This document shows positions 11,393-21,676 of a stretch of DNA of 64,000 bases, piece after piece (position 1 is the stretch's first letter; each line of letters begins with the position of its first letter). The notes under the pieces were generated by a model. It had not been told where the DNA came from. It saw only the letters and a list, made by a program, of their open reading frames with translations, and searched no databases. A program made the position numbers and the translations under genes. The stretch is from Acidimicrobiia bacterium. Lineage in GTDB: Bacteria > Actinomycetota > Acidimicrobiia > IMCC26256 > JAOSJM01. Location: contig JAOSJM010000001.1 in NCBI GenBank assembly GCA_027494165.1, forward strand, positions 992,001 through 1,056,000, written 5' to 3'.

Positions 11393-13345
11393 ATGCGCTC
11401 GCGCCCCGAGACCGGCTCGATCCCCGACGCCCCGGGCTCCTACCAGTTCCGTGACGCCCAGGGCCGGGTGATCTACGTCGGGAAGGCCAAGAGCCTCCGC
11501 TCCCGGGTCGCCAGCTACTTCGGGGCCCCCGAGGCGCTCCCGCCCCGGACCCGCCAGATGGTGGCGGCCGCCGACTCGGTGGAGTGGATCGAGGTCAACA
11601 ACGAGGTCGAGGCGCTGTTCCTCGAGTACAACCTCATCAAGCGCCACCGGCCCCGCTTCAACATCCGCCTCAAGGACGACAAGTCCTACCCGTTCCTCGC
11701 GGTGACCCTCGACGAGGAGTGGCCCCGGGCGATGGTCATGCGGGGAGCCAAGCGCCGGGGCGTCCGGTACTTCGGCCCCTACGCCCACGCGTACGCCATC
11801 CGCGAGACCCTCGACCTGCTGCTGCGGACGTTCCCCGTCCGCACCTGCACGAGGGCCAAGTTCGACCGCCACCGTCGCCTCGGCCGGCCCTGCCTGTACG
11901 CCCACATCGAGAAGTGCGCGGCGCCGTGCGTGGGAGCGGTGGACCGTGAGGCCTACGACGCGCTCGTGGGCGAGCTGATCACCTTCCTCGACGGTGACAC
12001 GGCGCCGGTCCTCGACCGCCTCGAGAAGCAGATGCACGGGGCGGCCGAGGCCCTCGAGTACGAGCGCGCCGCCCGCCTGCGCGACCAGCTCGCCTCGGTG
12101 CGCAAGGTGGTCGAGCGCCAGCAGATGGTGGGGAGCCGCGAGGAGGACCTCGACGTCGTCGGCCTCGTCGACGACCCCCTCGAGGCCTCGGTGCAGGTGT
12201 TCCTGGTCCGGCGAGGCCGGGTCGTCGGGCGCCGGGGGCTCGTGGTCGACAAGGTGGAGGACGTCGATCCCCCCGCCCTCGTGGGCCGGCTCCTCGGCCA
12301 GCTCTACGGCGGTGCCGCCCCCGAGGACGTGCCCCGGGAGGTCCTCGTACCGGTGGAGCCCGAGGACCGGGAGCTCCACGAGGCGTTCCTGGCCGCCGCG
12401 CGCGGGTCGCGGGTGCGGATCCGGGTCCCGCAGCGCGGCGCGAAGCGGGAGCTGCTCGCCACCGTCACCCGCAACGCCGAGGAGGCGCACACCCGCCACA
12501 AGCTGCGGCGGGCGAGCGACCACAACGCCCGGGCGCGGGCGCTCATGGCCCTCCAGGAGGCCCTGGGGCTCCCCGAGGCACCGCTGCGCATCGAGTGCTT
12601 CGACGTCTCGAACCTGCAGGGCACCGAGATCGTCGCCTCGATGGTCGTGATGGAGGACGGGCTGGCGAAGCGCTCCGACTACCGGCGCTTCCGGGTCCGT
12701 CACCAGCAGGGCCAGGACGACCTGGCGGCGATGGAGGAGGCGCTCACCCGACGGTTCCGGCGCTACCTGGACGAGCGCGACGAGGGAGCGCGGGCGGGGA
12801 AGCGGTTCGCGTACCCGCCGAACCTCCTGCTGGTCGACGGCGGGAAGGGCCAGCTCGACGTGGCGACGCGGGTGCTCGAGGAGCTGGGGCTCGAGGAGAT
12901 CTCGGTGGCGGCCCTCGCCAAGCGCTTCGAGGAGGTCCACCGGCCGGGCCGGGAGGCCCCGGTCCGGATCGCGCGGGATTCCGAGGCCCTGTACCTGCTC
13001 CAGCAGGTCCGGGACGAGGCCCACCGGTTCGCCGTCACCTACCACCGCCAGCTCCGGGGCAAGCGGATGACCCGGTCCGTGCTCGACGACGTCCCCGGGC
13101 TCGGGCCGGCGCGCCGGAAGCGGCTCCTGAAGGAGCACGGGTCGGTGAAGCGCCTCCGCGCCCTGACCGAGGACGAGCTCGTCTCGCTGCCGTGGCTGCC
13201 GGACCGGGTCGCCCGGGCCCTGTACGCGGCGCTGCACGGCGAGGCGGGGTCGTTGACGAAGACGTCGCCACCGGGGAGCCTGGGGCCCGGCGCCGGGCCC
13301 GGCGAGGACCCCGCGGCGGCGCGACCACGCGGAGCTGGCGGCTGA
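11393..13345 (+). CDS. uvrC: UvrC, excinuclease ABC subunit C
   Basis: Makes both incisions during nucleotide excision repair. The 650-residue protein has an N-terminal GIY-YIG nuclease domain (residues ~8-95, PGSYQFRDAQGRVIYVG), a central UVR segment (~205-240) that binds UvrB, an RNase H-like 3'-incision domain with IECFDVSNLQGT near residue 400 and LLLVDGGKGQ near 478, and C-terminal helix-hairpin-helix motifs (DVPGLGPARRKRLLKEHG). The ATG at 11393 is the only start that fits the family N-terminus. Its stop overlaps the rapZ ATG (TGATG), the usual actinobacterial arrangement. It has no frame breaks. Confidence 0.98.
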   Translation: MRSRPETGSIPDAPGSYQFRDAQGRVIYVGKAKSLRSRVASYFGAPEALPPRTRQMVAAADSVEWIEVNNEVEALFLEYNLIKRHRPRFNIRLKDDKSYPFLAVTLDEEWPRAMVMRGAKRRGVRYFGPYAHAYAIRETLDLLLRTFPVRTCTRAKFDRHRRLGRPCLYAHIEKCAAPCVGAVDREAYDALVGELITFLDGDTAPVLDRLEKQMHGAAEALEYERAARLRDQLASVRKVVERQQMVGSREEDLDVVGLVDDPLEASVQVFLVRRGRVVGRRGLVVDKVEDVDPPALVGRLLGQLYGGAAPEDVPREVLVPVEPEDRELHEAFLAAARGSRVRIRVPQRGAKRELLATVTRNAEEAHTRHKLRRASDHNARARALMALQEALGLPEAPLRIECFDVSNLQGTEIVASMVVMEDGLAKRSDYRRFRVRHQQGQDDLAAMEEALTRRFRRYLDERDEGARAGKRFAYPPNLLLVDGGKGQLDVATRVLEELGLEEISVAALAKRFEEVHRPGREAPVRIARDSEALYLLQQVRDEAHRFAVTYHRQLRGKRMTRSVLDDVPGLGPARRKRLLKEHGSVKRLRALTEDELVSLPWLPDRVARALYAALHGEAGSLTKTSPPGSLGPGAGPGEDPAAARPRGAGG

Positions 13346-14205
13346 TGGAGCTCGACCTCACGATCATCACCGGGATGTCCGGAGCCGGGCGCTCCGAGGC
13401 GGCCAACGTGCTGGAGGACCTCGGGTTCTTCGTGATCGACAACCTCCCCCCGGCGCTCATCGCGAAGGTGGCCGAGCTGGCCCGGGGCCGCGAGCAGTCC
13501 ACGCGCTACGCCCTCGTCGTCGACGTCCGTTCCGGGGCGTTCGTCCAGGATCTCGACTCGGCGCTCGCCGAGCTGCGCGGTCGAGGCGCCCGGACCCGGG
13601 TGGTGTTCCTCGACGCGTCCGACGACGTCCTCGTGCGCCGCTTCGAGGCCACCCGCCGCCGCCACCCGCTCGCCGACAGCGACCGGGTGAGCGAGGGGAT
13701 CGCCCGCGAGCGCCAGCTCCTGGGTGGGCTCAAGGGCGAGGCCGACATCGTGCTCGACACGTCCACGCTCAACGTCCACGAGCTCCGCGACCGGCTGCGG
13801 GCGCTGTTCGTCGAGGACGGGGGCGACGAGCTGCTCCAGACCAGCATCGTCTCCTTCGGCTACAAGCACGGCCTGCCGCTCGACGTCGACCTGGTCTTCG
13901 ACTGCCGGTTCCTCCCCAACCCCCACTGGGTCGACGAGCTCCGTCCCCTCCGGGGCACCGATCCGCAGGTCCGGGGCTACGTCCTCGACCAACCCGAGAC
14001 CGCGGCGTTCGTCGAGCACCTCGAGGGGCTGTTCGCCCTCCTCCTCCCCGCCTACGTCAGGGAGGGGAAGTCGTACCTGTCCATCGGGGTGGGGTGCACG
14101 GGAGGCCACCACCGCAGCGTCGTGCTCGCCGAGGAGCTGGGCGGGGTCCTCGAGCGGATGGGCTTCCGTCCCACGATCCACCACCGGGACGTCGATCGTG
14201 CCTGA
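13345..14205 (+). CDS. rapZ: RapZ/YvcJ-type nucleotide-binding protein
   Basis: A 286-residue P-loop protein of the RapZ family, which binds nucleotides and in proteobacteria controls sRNA turnover for amino-sugar synthesis. Its actinobacterial role is less clear. Walker A is GMSGAGRSEA at residues ~10-19. FFVIDNLPP, DVRSG, the Walker B-like RVVFLDASD, and the C-terminal SFGYKHGLP and IGVGCTGGHHRSV motifs are all present. The length matches the family. It is translationally coupled to uvrC at its start and to yvcK at its end (8-bp overlap). Confidence 0.96.
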   Translation: MELDLTIITGMSGAGRSEAANVLEDLGFFVIDNLPPALIAKVAELARGREQSTRYALVVDVRSGAFVQDLDSALAELRGRGARTRVVFLDASDDVLVRRFEATRRRHPLADSDRVSEGIARERQLLGGLKGEADIVLDTSTLNVHELRDRLRALFVEDGGDELLQTSIVSFGYKHGLPLDVDLVFDCRFLPNPHWVDELRPLRGTDPQVRGYVLDQPETAAFVEHLEGLFALLLPAYVREGKSYLSIGVGCTGGHHRSVVLAEELGGVLERMGFRPTIHHRDVDRA

Positions 14206-15236
14206 GCCGGACCGGGAGCCGGAGCCGCGCGGCGCGGAGGGGTCCGCCCGCCCGGTCGCGGGCGGCCTGCGCGTGCGGCGCGCCCCGGGAGGAGCCGGGA
14301 CCCACCCCGCCGGCCCCCACCCGCGCCCCGAGTCCCACCGGCCCGGCGACCCGGCGGACGCAGGTCCGGCCGTCGTGGCGCTCGGCGGCGGCCACGGCCT
14401 GGCGGCCGCGCTGCGAGCGGTGCGGACCTACGCCGGGTCCGTGACCGCGGTGGTGTCGGTGGCCGACGACGGGGGTCCTCGGGCCGTCTCCGGCGGGACC
14501 TCGGCATCCCGCCGCCGGGGACCTCCGCAAGGCCCTGGTGGCCCTCGCGGACCCCGACTCGCCCTGGACCCGCGCCTTCGAGCACCGCTTCGCGGGCGGG
14601 GACCTCGACGGCCACGCGCTCGGGAACATCGTGATCGCCGGGATGGCCGAGACGCTCGGCGGCTTCGAGCCGGCGCTCGAGGAGGCCGGGCGCCTCCTCG
14701 GCGCGGTCGGCCGGGTCCTGCCGGCCACCACCGACCCGGTCGTGCTGAAGGCCGACGTCGACGGGAGGTCGGTCGAGGGGCAGGTGGCGGTGGCCACGTC
14801 GCGGGGGCGCATCCGGCGGGTCGAGCTCGTCCCCTCCGACCCGGCCGCCGCGGCGGGCGCGACCGCGGCCCTCGAGCTCGCCGACCAGGTGGTCCTCGCG
14901 CCCGGTTCGCTGTACACGAGCCTCCTCGCCGTCCTGTGCGTCCCGGGGATCCGCGAGGCCGTGGCGGCGGCGCGCGGACGGGTGGTCCAGGTGTGCAACC
15001 TGCGGCCCCAGGTCCCCGAGACCGAGGACCTCGACGCCACCGACCACGTCCGGGCCGTGCTGGAGCACGGCGGACGGGTCGACGCGCTCGTGGTCCAGGA
15101 GCCCGGGGATCTCCGGATCGACGAGGCCGTCGTCCGGGAGCTCGGGGTGGAGCCGGTCCCGGCCGACGTCGCGCGCGCGGACCGCTCGGCCCACGATCCG
15201 GCAAGACTGGCGAGCGTGCTGCGGGCTCTGCTGTAG
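14198..15236 (+). CDS. yvcK: YvcK, CofD-like gluconeogenesis factor (two frame breaks)
   Basis: YvcK proteins are needed for gluconeogenic growth and cell-wall regulation in Gram-positives. They resemble the F420 enzyme CofD. The core opens with VVALGGGHGLAAALRAV, followed by VVSVADDGG, PGDLRKALVALADP, HALGNI and LAPGSLYTS. Two single-G losses break the gene, in the runs at 14471-14475 and 14517-14520. Adding one G to each restores the expected GGSSGRL...PPPGDLRKAL stretch, so errors are likelier than decay. A Pro/Gly-rich extension of about 65 residues precedes the core if the overlapping GTG at 14198 is the start. The true start may lie further in. Confidence 0.9.
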
Positions 15237-15278
15237 TCACCGCTGCGGGCCCGGACCCGACGACGCGAGGAGGCGGTC

Positions 15279-16349
15279 ATGGCGGTTCGAGTGGGCATCA
15301 ACGGCTTCGGGAGGATCGGCCGCTCGTTCACCCGGGCGCTCCTCAGCCGTGGCGCCGAGGCCGGCATCGTCGGGCACCTCGCCGAGGCCATCTTCGGGCC
15401 CGAGGTCGAGCTGGTCGCCGTGAACGACCCGATGGGCGACGCCGAGACCATGGCGTTCCTGCTGAAGCACGACTCGGTGGGCGGCACGATCAGGAACGAG
15501 ATCAAGCCCACCGACCACGGGTTCTCGATCGACGGCCACGACGTCCACAAGCTCGAGGTCATGGACCCGGGCGAGATCCCCTGGGGCGAGCACGGGGTCG
15601 ACGTGGTCATCGAGTCGACCGGTCTCTTCACCTCCCGGGAGAAGGCCGCCGGTCACCTCCAGGGCGGTGCGAAGCGGGTGATCATCTCGGCTCCGAGCGG
15701 CGACGCCGACGCCATGATCTGCATGGGGGTCAACGACGCGGTCTACGACCCGAAGGCCCACACCGTCATCTCGAACGCCTCCTGCACCACCAACTGCCTG
15801 GCCCCCATGGCCAAGGTCCTCCACGACGAGTTCGGGATCGAGCAGGGCCTGATGACCACGGTGCACGCCTACACCAGCGACCAGGCGTTGCAGGACATCG
15901 CCAAGGCCAGCCGGAAGGGCAAGCCCGACGTCCGGCGGATGCGCGCCGCGGCGCTCTCGATCATCCCGAGCAGCACGGGCGCCGCCCGGGCGATCGGCAC
16001 GGTGCTCCCCGACCTCAAGGGCCGCCTCGACGGGACCGCGCTGCGCGTCCCCACGGCGACCGGGTCGATCACCGACCTCGTCGCCACCCTGGGCCGGGAC
16101 GTGTCGGTCGACGACGTGAACGGCGCCTTCGCCCGGTCCTCCCAGGACCCGACCTACCGGGGCGTCCTCGAGTTCACCGAGGAGGAGCTGGTGTCGGCGG
16201 ACATCGTCGGCAACCCGGCCTCGTGCATCTTCTCGGCCGCCGACACCATGGCGAACGGCCGTATGGTCAAGGTCCTGGGCTGGTACGACAACGAGTGGGG
16301 CTACTCGAACCGCCTCATCGACCTCGTGGCCTTCATCGGCGCCCGCTGA
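15279..16349 (+). CDS. gap: Type I glyceraldehyde-3-phosphate dehydrogenase
   Basis: Glycolytic oxidation of glyceraldehyde-3-phosphate to 1,3-bisphosphoglycerate with NAD. The 356-residue protein has the NAD loop INGFGRIGRS at the N-terminus, the catalytic cysteine in SNASCTTNC near residue 170, TTVHAYTSDQ, and the C-terminal WYDNEWGYSNR. An extra stretch of about 16 residues (GAEAGIVGHLAEAIFG) sits between the first helix and the VAVND strand, which most GAPDHs lack. The gene starts 42 bp after yvcK. The whiA gene normally found in this gap in actinobacteria is absent. pgk follows after 21 bp. Confidence 0.98.
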   Translation: MAVRVGINGFGRIGRSFTRALLSRGAEAGIVGHLAEAIFGPEVELVAVNDPMGDAETMAFLLKHDSVGGTIRNEIKPTDHGFSIDGHDVHKLEVMDPGEIPWGEHGVDVVIESTGLFTSREKAAGHLQGGAKRVIISAPSGDADAMICMGVNDAVYDPKAHTVISNASCTTNCLAPMAKVLHDEFGIEQGLMTTVHAYTSDQALQDIAKASRKGKPDVRRMRAAALSIIPSSTGAARAIGTVLPDLKGRLDGTALRVPTATGSITDLVATLGRDVSVDDVNGAFARSSQDPTYRGVLEFTEEELVSADIVGNPASCIFSAADTMANGRMVKVLGWYDNEWGYSNRLIDLVAFIGAR

Positions 16350-16370
16350 GGCCGGGCGGCGGAGCACGAG

Positions 16371-17553
16371 ATGGTCGGTGTCCCGCGCCTCGAGGACCTG
16401 CGGCTCAGGGCGGGCACGCGGGTCCTCCTGCGCCTCGACCTCAACGTGCCGCTCCGCGACGGCGCGGTCGAGGACGATCTCCGGATCACCGCGGCCCTCC
16501 CGACCATCGAGTGGCTGAGGGACCGGCGGGCCTCGATCGTCGCGTGCAGCCACCTCGGCCGACCCAAGGGCGCTCCCGACCCCGCCCTCTCGATGGCCCC
16601 GGTCGCCGGTCGCCTCGGGGAGCTGCTGGGGGTCGAGGTGCCGCTCGCCCCCGAGGTGGTGGGGCCCGAGGCGTTTTCCATGGCCGCCAGCCTCACCCCC
16701 GGCGACGTCCTCCTCCTCGAGAACCTGCGGTTCCATCCGGGGGAGACCGAGTGGAGCCCGGCGTTCGCCGAGAACCTCGGCCAGCTCGGCGACGCCTACG
16801 TGAACGACGCCTTCGGCGCCTCGCACCGGGCCCACGCCTCGATCATGGGCCCGCCGCTCGTGCTGCCGTGCGCCGGCGGCCGCCTGCTCGTGCGGGAGGT
16901 CGAGGTCCTCTCGGGCCTCCTCGAGGGGGCGGACCGTCCCTTCGTGGCGGTGCTCGGCGGGGCCAAGGTGAGCGACAAGCTCGGGGTGATCGACACCCTC
17001 CTGGAGCGCTGCGACCTCGTCCTCGTGGGTGGTGCGATGGCCTTCACGTTCCTGGTGGCCCAGGGTCACGGGATCGGGGACTCGCTCGTCGAGCCGGAGA
17101 TGGTCGAGGAGTGCCGGCGGCTCCTCGGGTCGGGCCGGGTCCGGGTGCCCAGCGACGTCGTGATCGCCCGGGACGTCGCCGAGGACGCGGAGACCCGCAC
17201 CGTCGCCGCCGACGCCCTCCCCCGACGGCTGGAAGGGCCTCGACGTCGGCCCCGAGACCGCGGAGGCCTTCGCGGCGGAGGTGGCGGGGGCCGCCACCGT
17301 GCTCTGGAACGGGCCGATGGGGGTCTTCGAGGTCTCGCCGTTCGCGGCCGGCACCCGGCGGGTCGCCGAGGCGGTCGCCGACTGCCCGGGCTTCACGGTC
17401 GTCGGCGGTGGCGACAGCGCCGCCGCGGTGCGCCGGTTCGGGCTGGCCGAGCGGGTCGACCACGTGAGCACGGGCGGGGGCGCCTCGCTCGAGCTCATCG
17501 AGCAGGGTGACCTCCCGGGCCTCCGGGCCCTGCGGGAGGGGAAGCGGGCCTGA
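16371..17553 (+). CDS. pgk: Phosphoglycerate kinase (one frame break)
   Basis: Transfers phosphate from 1,3-bisphosphoglycerate to ADP. N-terminal substrate residues appear in LRLDLNVPL and SHLGRPKG, then [11 protein letters not shown] and [16 protein letters not shown]. The nucleotide domain has [20 protein letters not shown] and the closing [10 protein letters not shown] with STGGGAS. The reading frame breaks at the C run 17219-17223. Removing one C gives the expected [15 protein letters not shown] and a full-length protein of about 393 residues. Because pgk is essential, this is strong evidence for an assembly error. It lies between gap and tpiA with short gaps, one operon. Confidence 0.97.
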
Positions 17554-17589
17554 GCAGGCCCTGAGCACGACGGACGACGGAGCGACGGG

Positions 17590-18369
<780 letters not shown>

Positions 18370-18454
18370 GCAGGGCTTCGCCGGGCGTGGGCTACCATGG
18401 CCGACCGGCCCGAGGGGTGGTTCCCGGGCGGCTCGGCGAGGAGGAGCGGGTCAC

Positions 18455-18682
18455 GTGGTGAACGCCGTCATCATCGTGTTCCACGTGTTCGTCAGCGCGG
18501 TGCTGATCCTCTTCATCCTCCTGCACGCCGGCCGGGGCGGGGGTCTCTCCGACATGTTCGGGGGCAGCACCGGCGGGGCCATGGCGGGATCCACGATCGT
18601 CGAGAAGAACCTCGACCGCATCACCGTCGTCACGGCGCTGATCTTCGCCTTCACCACGATCCTGCTCGGCCTGCGGGTCTGA
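18455..18682 (+). CDS. secG: SecG, preprotein translocase subunit
   Basis: A small membrane subunit of the SecYEG channel. The 75-residue protein has two hydrophobic helices (residues ~3-20 and ~52-72) separated by the conserved glycine-rich loop with LLHAGRGGGLSDMFGG, typical of SecG. Two tandem GTG codons follow a GAGGAG site. I use the first. Its position after tpiA is the classical actinobacterial one. A 285-bp gap with no recognisable gene follows. Confidence 0.95.
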   Translation: MVNAVIIVFHVFVSAVLILFILLHAGRGGGLSDMFGGSTGGAMAGSTIVEKNLDRITVVTALIFAFTTILLGLRV

Positions 18683-18967
18683 CGGGTCGACGAGCCCGTT
18701 CCCCGGGCCCGGATCGGACGGCCTCGGCCCGGCGGTCCGCCCGGCCGTCCGACCCACGCCCGACCGGCGCTGTGCCGGAGGTCACATCGGTCGAGGTGAT
18801 CCGCGGTCCAGTCGGGTGCGGGGCGTGCCGATGAACCGCGGGAGTGGTGCGTCCCGGGCGGGCGACTGACGACCGATCACTCGACGCGCGGGGATCCGCG
18901 GTCCCGCCCGTTCGGCGCGCCATGCTCGTGGGACACCAGGCGCCGGGCGACAGCTTGGAGGACGGTC
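18683..18967. other. intergenic region between secG and the ABC operon
   Basis: I see no gene, tRNA or structured RNA in these 285 bases. It should hold the promoter of the ABC transporter operon, but no convincing -10/-35 pair stands out in the GC-rich sequence. Confidence 0.5.
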
Positions 18968-20662
18968 GTGGGACGAAGGTCGGGCAAGACGAGATGGCGC
19001 GCGGTCGGCGCGCTCGTGTGCGCGCTCGGCGTGGTCGTCTCGGCGTGCGGGGACGACGACGGAGGGCCGGACGGGACCACCGGCGGGAACGGAGGGGGCG
19101 GTGACGGCGGCGTCGTGACGGTCGGGGCCGACGGGTTCCCCCAGATCCTCAACACCTACCTGCCCGAGGGGGCGACGTTCTGGACCGCGGCGATGGTGTC
19201 GCCGGCGCTGGCCCGTGGCTACCGGGTGACCCCGGACCTGGAGTACGAGCCGTGGCTGTTCCGCGAGGACTGCACGGTCTCCTCGGAGGAGCCGTTCACC
19301 GTGAGCTGCACCCTCGTGGACGACGCCACCTGGTCCGACGGCGAGCCGCTCACCGCCGAGGACTTCGAGTTCACCTGGCAGACGATCATGGACCCCGACA
19401 GCGACGTGTGGTCGCGGATGGGCTACGACCGGATCACCGACTTCCGGGTGGTGAGCCCGACCGAGCTCGAGATGGTCTTCGACGGCGTCTACGCGCCCTT
19501 CCGGGAGCTGTGGGCCGGCTCCAACACGGCCGTGCTGCCGAAGCACGTCCTCGAGGGCCAGGACTTCGGGACCGTCTGGAACGACTGCATCTGCGACCCC
19601 GAGACCGGGGAGCCGATCGGGAGCGGTCCCTTCCTCGTCGAGTCCTACACCCCCGACGAGGAGGTCACCCTCGTCCGCAACGACGCCTACTGGGGTGAGC
19701 CGGCCCGCCTGGAGCAGGTCGTCTTCAAGCCCGTCGCGCCCGAATCCCTCGCCAACGCGCTGCGGACCGGCGAGGTCGACGTGATCTACCCGCTGCCGGA
19801 CCCGGGGCTCGTCGAGGAGATCCGGGGCCTCGACGGCGTCGCCGTGGAGGCCGGCCTCGGCCCGGTGTGGGAGCACTTCGACATCCTCACCACCGTCCCG
19901 GGCCTCGACGACCTCGAGGTGCGCCGGGCCATCGCCACCGCGATGCCGCGCCAGGCGATCGTCGACACCGTCGTGGCGCCCGTGAACCCCGACGCCGTGG
20001 TGCTCGACAACCTGTTCTTCATGAGCGGCACGGCCGACTACGAGCCGCACTGGGAGATCTACCCGCACCGGGGCGACCCGATCGCCGCGAGCGAGATCCT
20101 CGAGGCCGCCGGCTGGTTCGAGGGACCCGACGGCGTGCGCGAGAAGGACGGCGCGAGGCTCGGCTTCACCCTCGGCACGAGCGCCGGGGATCCCGGTCGC
20201 GAGCTGGCCCAGCAGATCATCGTGGAGGCGCTGTCGGAGATCGGCATCGAGCTGCGCATCGAGAACACCGACGACTTCGTCGACGTGCGCGTCCCCGGCC
20301 TCGACTACGAGACGGCCATCTGGGCCCTGGGGACCGGCCCCGACCCGGGTGCCGTGAGCGGCTTCTGGCTCTCGTCGGAGATCCCCGGTCAGGAGGGCTC
20401 GGGCGGCTTCAACACGACGGCCGTGAGCATCGAGCAGGTCGACGAGCTCCTGCTCGCCGCCGACTCCGAGCCCGACGCGGGCGAGCGCGCGAAGCTCTTC
20501 AACCAGGCCGACCAGCTCCTCGCCGAGGAGGGAGTCTCGACGATCCCGCTCTACCAGCAGCCGAGCGTGCTCGCCTTCGCCGACCGGCTGGCGGGCCTGG
20601 TCGACAACGCGAGCATCGACACGTTCACCTGGAACATCGAGGCGTGGTCCATCGAGGGGTGA
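18968..20662 (+). CDS. ABC transporter solute-binding lipoprotein, family 5 (peptide type)
   Basis: Extracellular substrate receptor of an oligopeptide/nickel-type importer. The 564-residue protein has a basic start, a hydrophobic signal segment and the lipobox VVSAC near residue 24, so it should be lipid-anchored outside the membrane. A Gly/Asp-rich tether follows. The body is a family 5 binding protein, recognisable from the early YEPWL strand, the TWSDGEPLTAEDFEFTW motif near residue 130, and the VTLVRNDAYW motif near residue 235. It heads a five-gene operon with two permeases and two ATPases. Substrate is unknown; peptides are the default for this family. Confidence 0.93.
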   Translation: MGRRSGKTRWRAVGALVCALGVVVSACGDDDGGPDGTTGGNGGGGDGGVVTVGADGFPQILNTYLPEGATFWTAAMVSPALARGYRVTPDLEYEPWLFREDCTVSSEEPFTVSCTLVDDATWSDGEPLTAEDFEFTWQTIMDPDSDVWSRMGYDRITDFRVVSPTELEMVFDGVYAPFRELWAGSNTAVLPKHVLEGQDFGTVWNDCICDPETGEPIGSGPFLVESYTPDEEVTLVRNDAYWGEPARLEQVVFKPVAPESLANALRTGEVDVIYPLPDPGLVEEIRGLDGVAVEAGLGPVWEHFDILTTVPGLDDLEVRRAIATAMPRQAIVDTVVAPVNPDAVVLDNLFFMSGTADYEPHWEIYPHRGDPIAASEILEAAGWFEGPDGVREKDGARLGFTLGTSAGDPGRELAQQIIVEALSEIGIELRIENTDDFVDVRVPGLDYETAIWALGTGPDPGAVSGFWLSSEIPGQEGSGGFNTTAVSIEQVDELLLAADSEPDAGERAKLFNQADQLLAEEGVSTIPLYQQPSVLAFADRLAGLVDNASIDTFTWNIEAWSIEG

Positions 20663-20706
20663 CCCGGGCCCGGCGGCGGCGGCCGCTCGGGCCGCGAGGG
20701 GGCTGA

Positions 20707-21676
20707 GTGCTCCGATTCGTCGCGGGGCGGGTGGCCGGTGGCGCGGTCGTCGTGCTGCTGGCCACCGGGCTCGTCTTCGCGGTCGTGGCCGCCCGCGGCG
20801 ACCCCCTCGCCGACCTGCGGCGCCGCCCGAACGTCTCCCAGGAGACCATCGCCAGCCTCGAGGAGCGGTACCACCTCGACCGGTCGAAGCCGGTCCAGTA
20901 CGTGCTCTGGCTCGGGGACTTCGCCCGCGGCGACTGGGGAACCTCGTTCGACACCCGGCGGTCGGTCTCGTCGACCATCGGTCGGGCGCTCGGGAACACC
21001 GCCCTCCTCGCCGGCGCCGCGCTCCTCGTGTCGGTGCTCGCGGCGACCGCCGTCGGGGGTGGCGAGCGCGGCCCGCCGGGGCTCGGCCTTCGACCACGCC
21101 GCCACCGGCCTGAGCTACCTGGGGTTCTCGATGCCGGTGTTCTGGCTGGGCCTGCTGCTCCAGCTCGGACTGGTCGTCTACCTCCGGGAGTGGTTCGACG
21201 TCCGGCTCTTCTACCTCCAGGGCAAGCACTCGACCGGGAACGAGGGGGACCTGCTCGACCTGGCCCGCCACATGGTCCTGCCCGTCCTCACGCTCTCGGT
21301 GGGGCTGGCGGCCGCCTGGAGCCGCTACCTCCGGGACTCGACGGTCGACGCGCTGCGCAGCGACTTCGTGCGCACGGCCCGGGCCAAGGGAGCGTCGCGG
21401 CGCCGGGTCGTGTGGGGCCACGCCTGGCGGGCCTCGCTCGTCCCGTTCGCCACCGTCGTGGCGATCGACGCCGGCGCGCTGGTCGGGGGCGCCGTCGTCA
21501 CGGAGCGGATCTTCGGCTGGCCCGGGATGGGGACGCTCTTCCTGCGCGCCCTCTCCAACGACGACTACCCCGTGCTCCTGGCCTGGATGGCGGTGACGAC
21601 GGTCGCGGTGGTCCTGTTCAACCTGGTGGCCGACCTCCTCTACGGCGTGCTCGACCCGCGGGTGCGGTACCGGTGA
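20707..21676 (+). CDS. ABC transporter permease, DppB/OppB type (one frame break)
   Basis: First inner-membrane permease of the peptide-type importer. N-terminal LRFVAGRVAGG begins a first hydrophobic helix, then the family periplasmic segment with LEERYHLDRSKPVQYVLWL, and several helices. The cytoplasmic EAA loop (VRTARAKGASRRRVVWGHA) lies near residue 230. The frame breaks at the G run 21055-21059. Dropping one G joins the two halves into about 322 residues, the normal length. The stop overlaps the second permease start (GTGA). Confidence 0.93.

Noticed and set aside
13280..13305. GGGCCCGGCGCCGGGCCC palindrome as a terminator
   Set aside because: It lies inside the uvrC coding sequence before its stop, and rapZ is coupled directly downstream.
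18782..21421. 879-codon minus-strand open frame
   Set aside because: It lies antisense to the solute-binding and permease genes, which carry clear family motifs.
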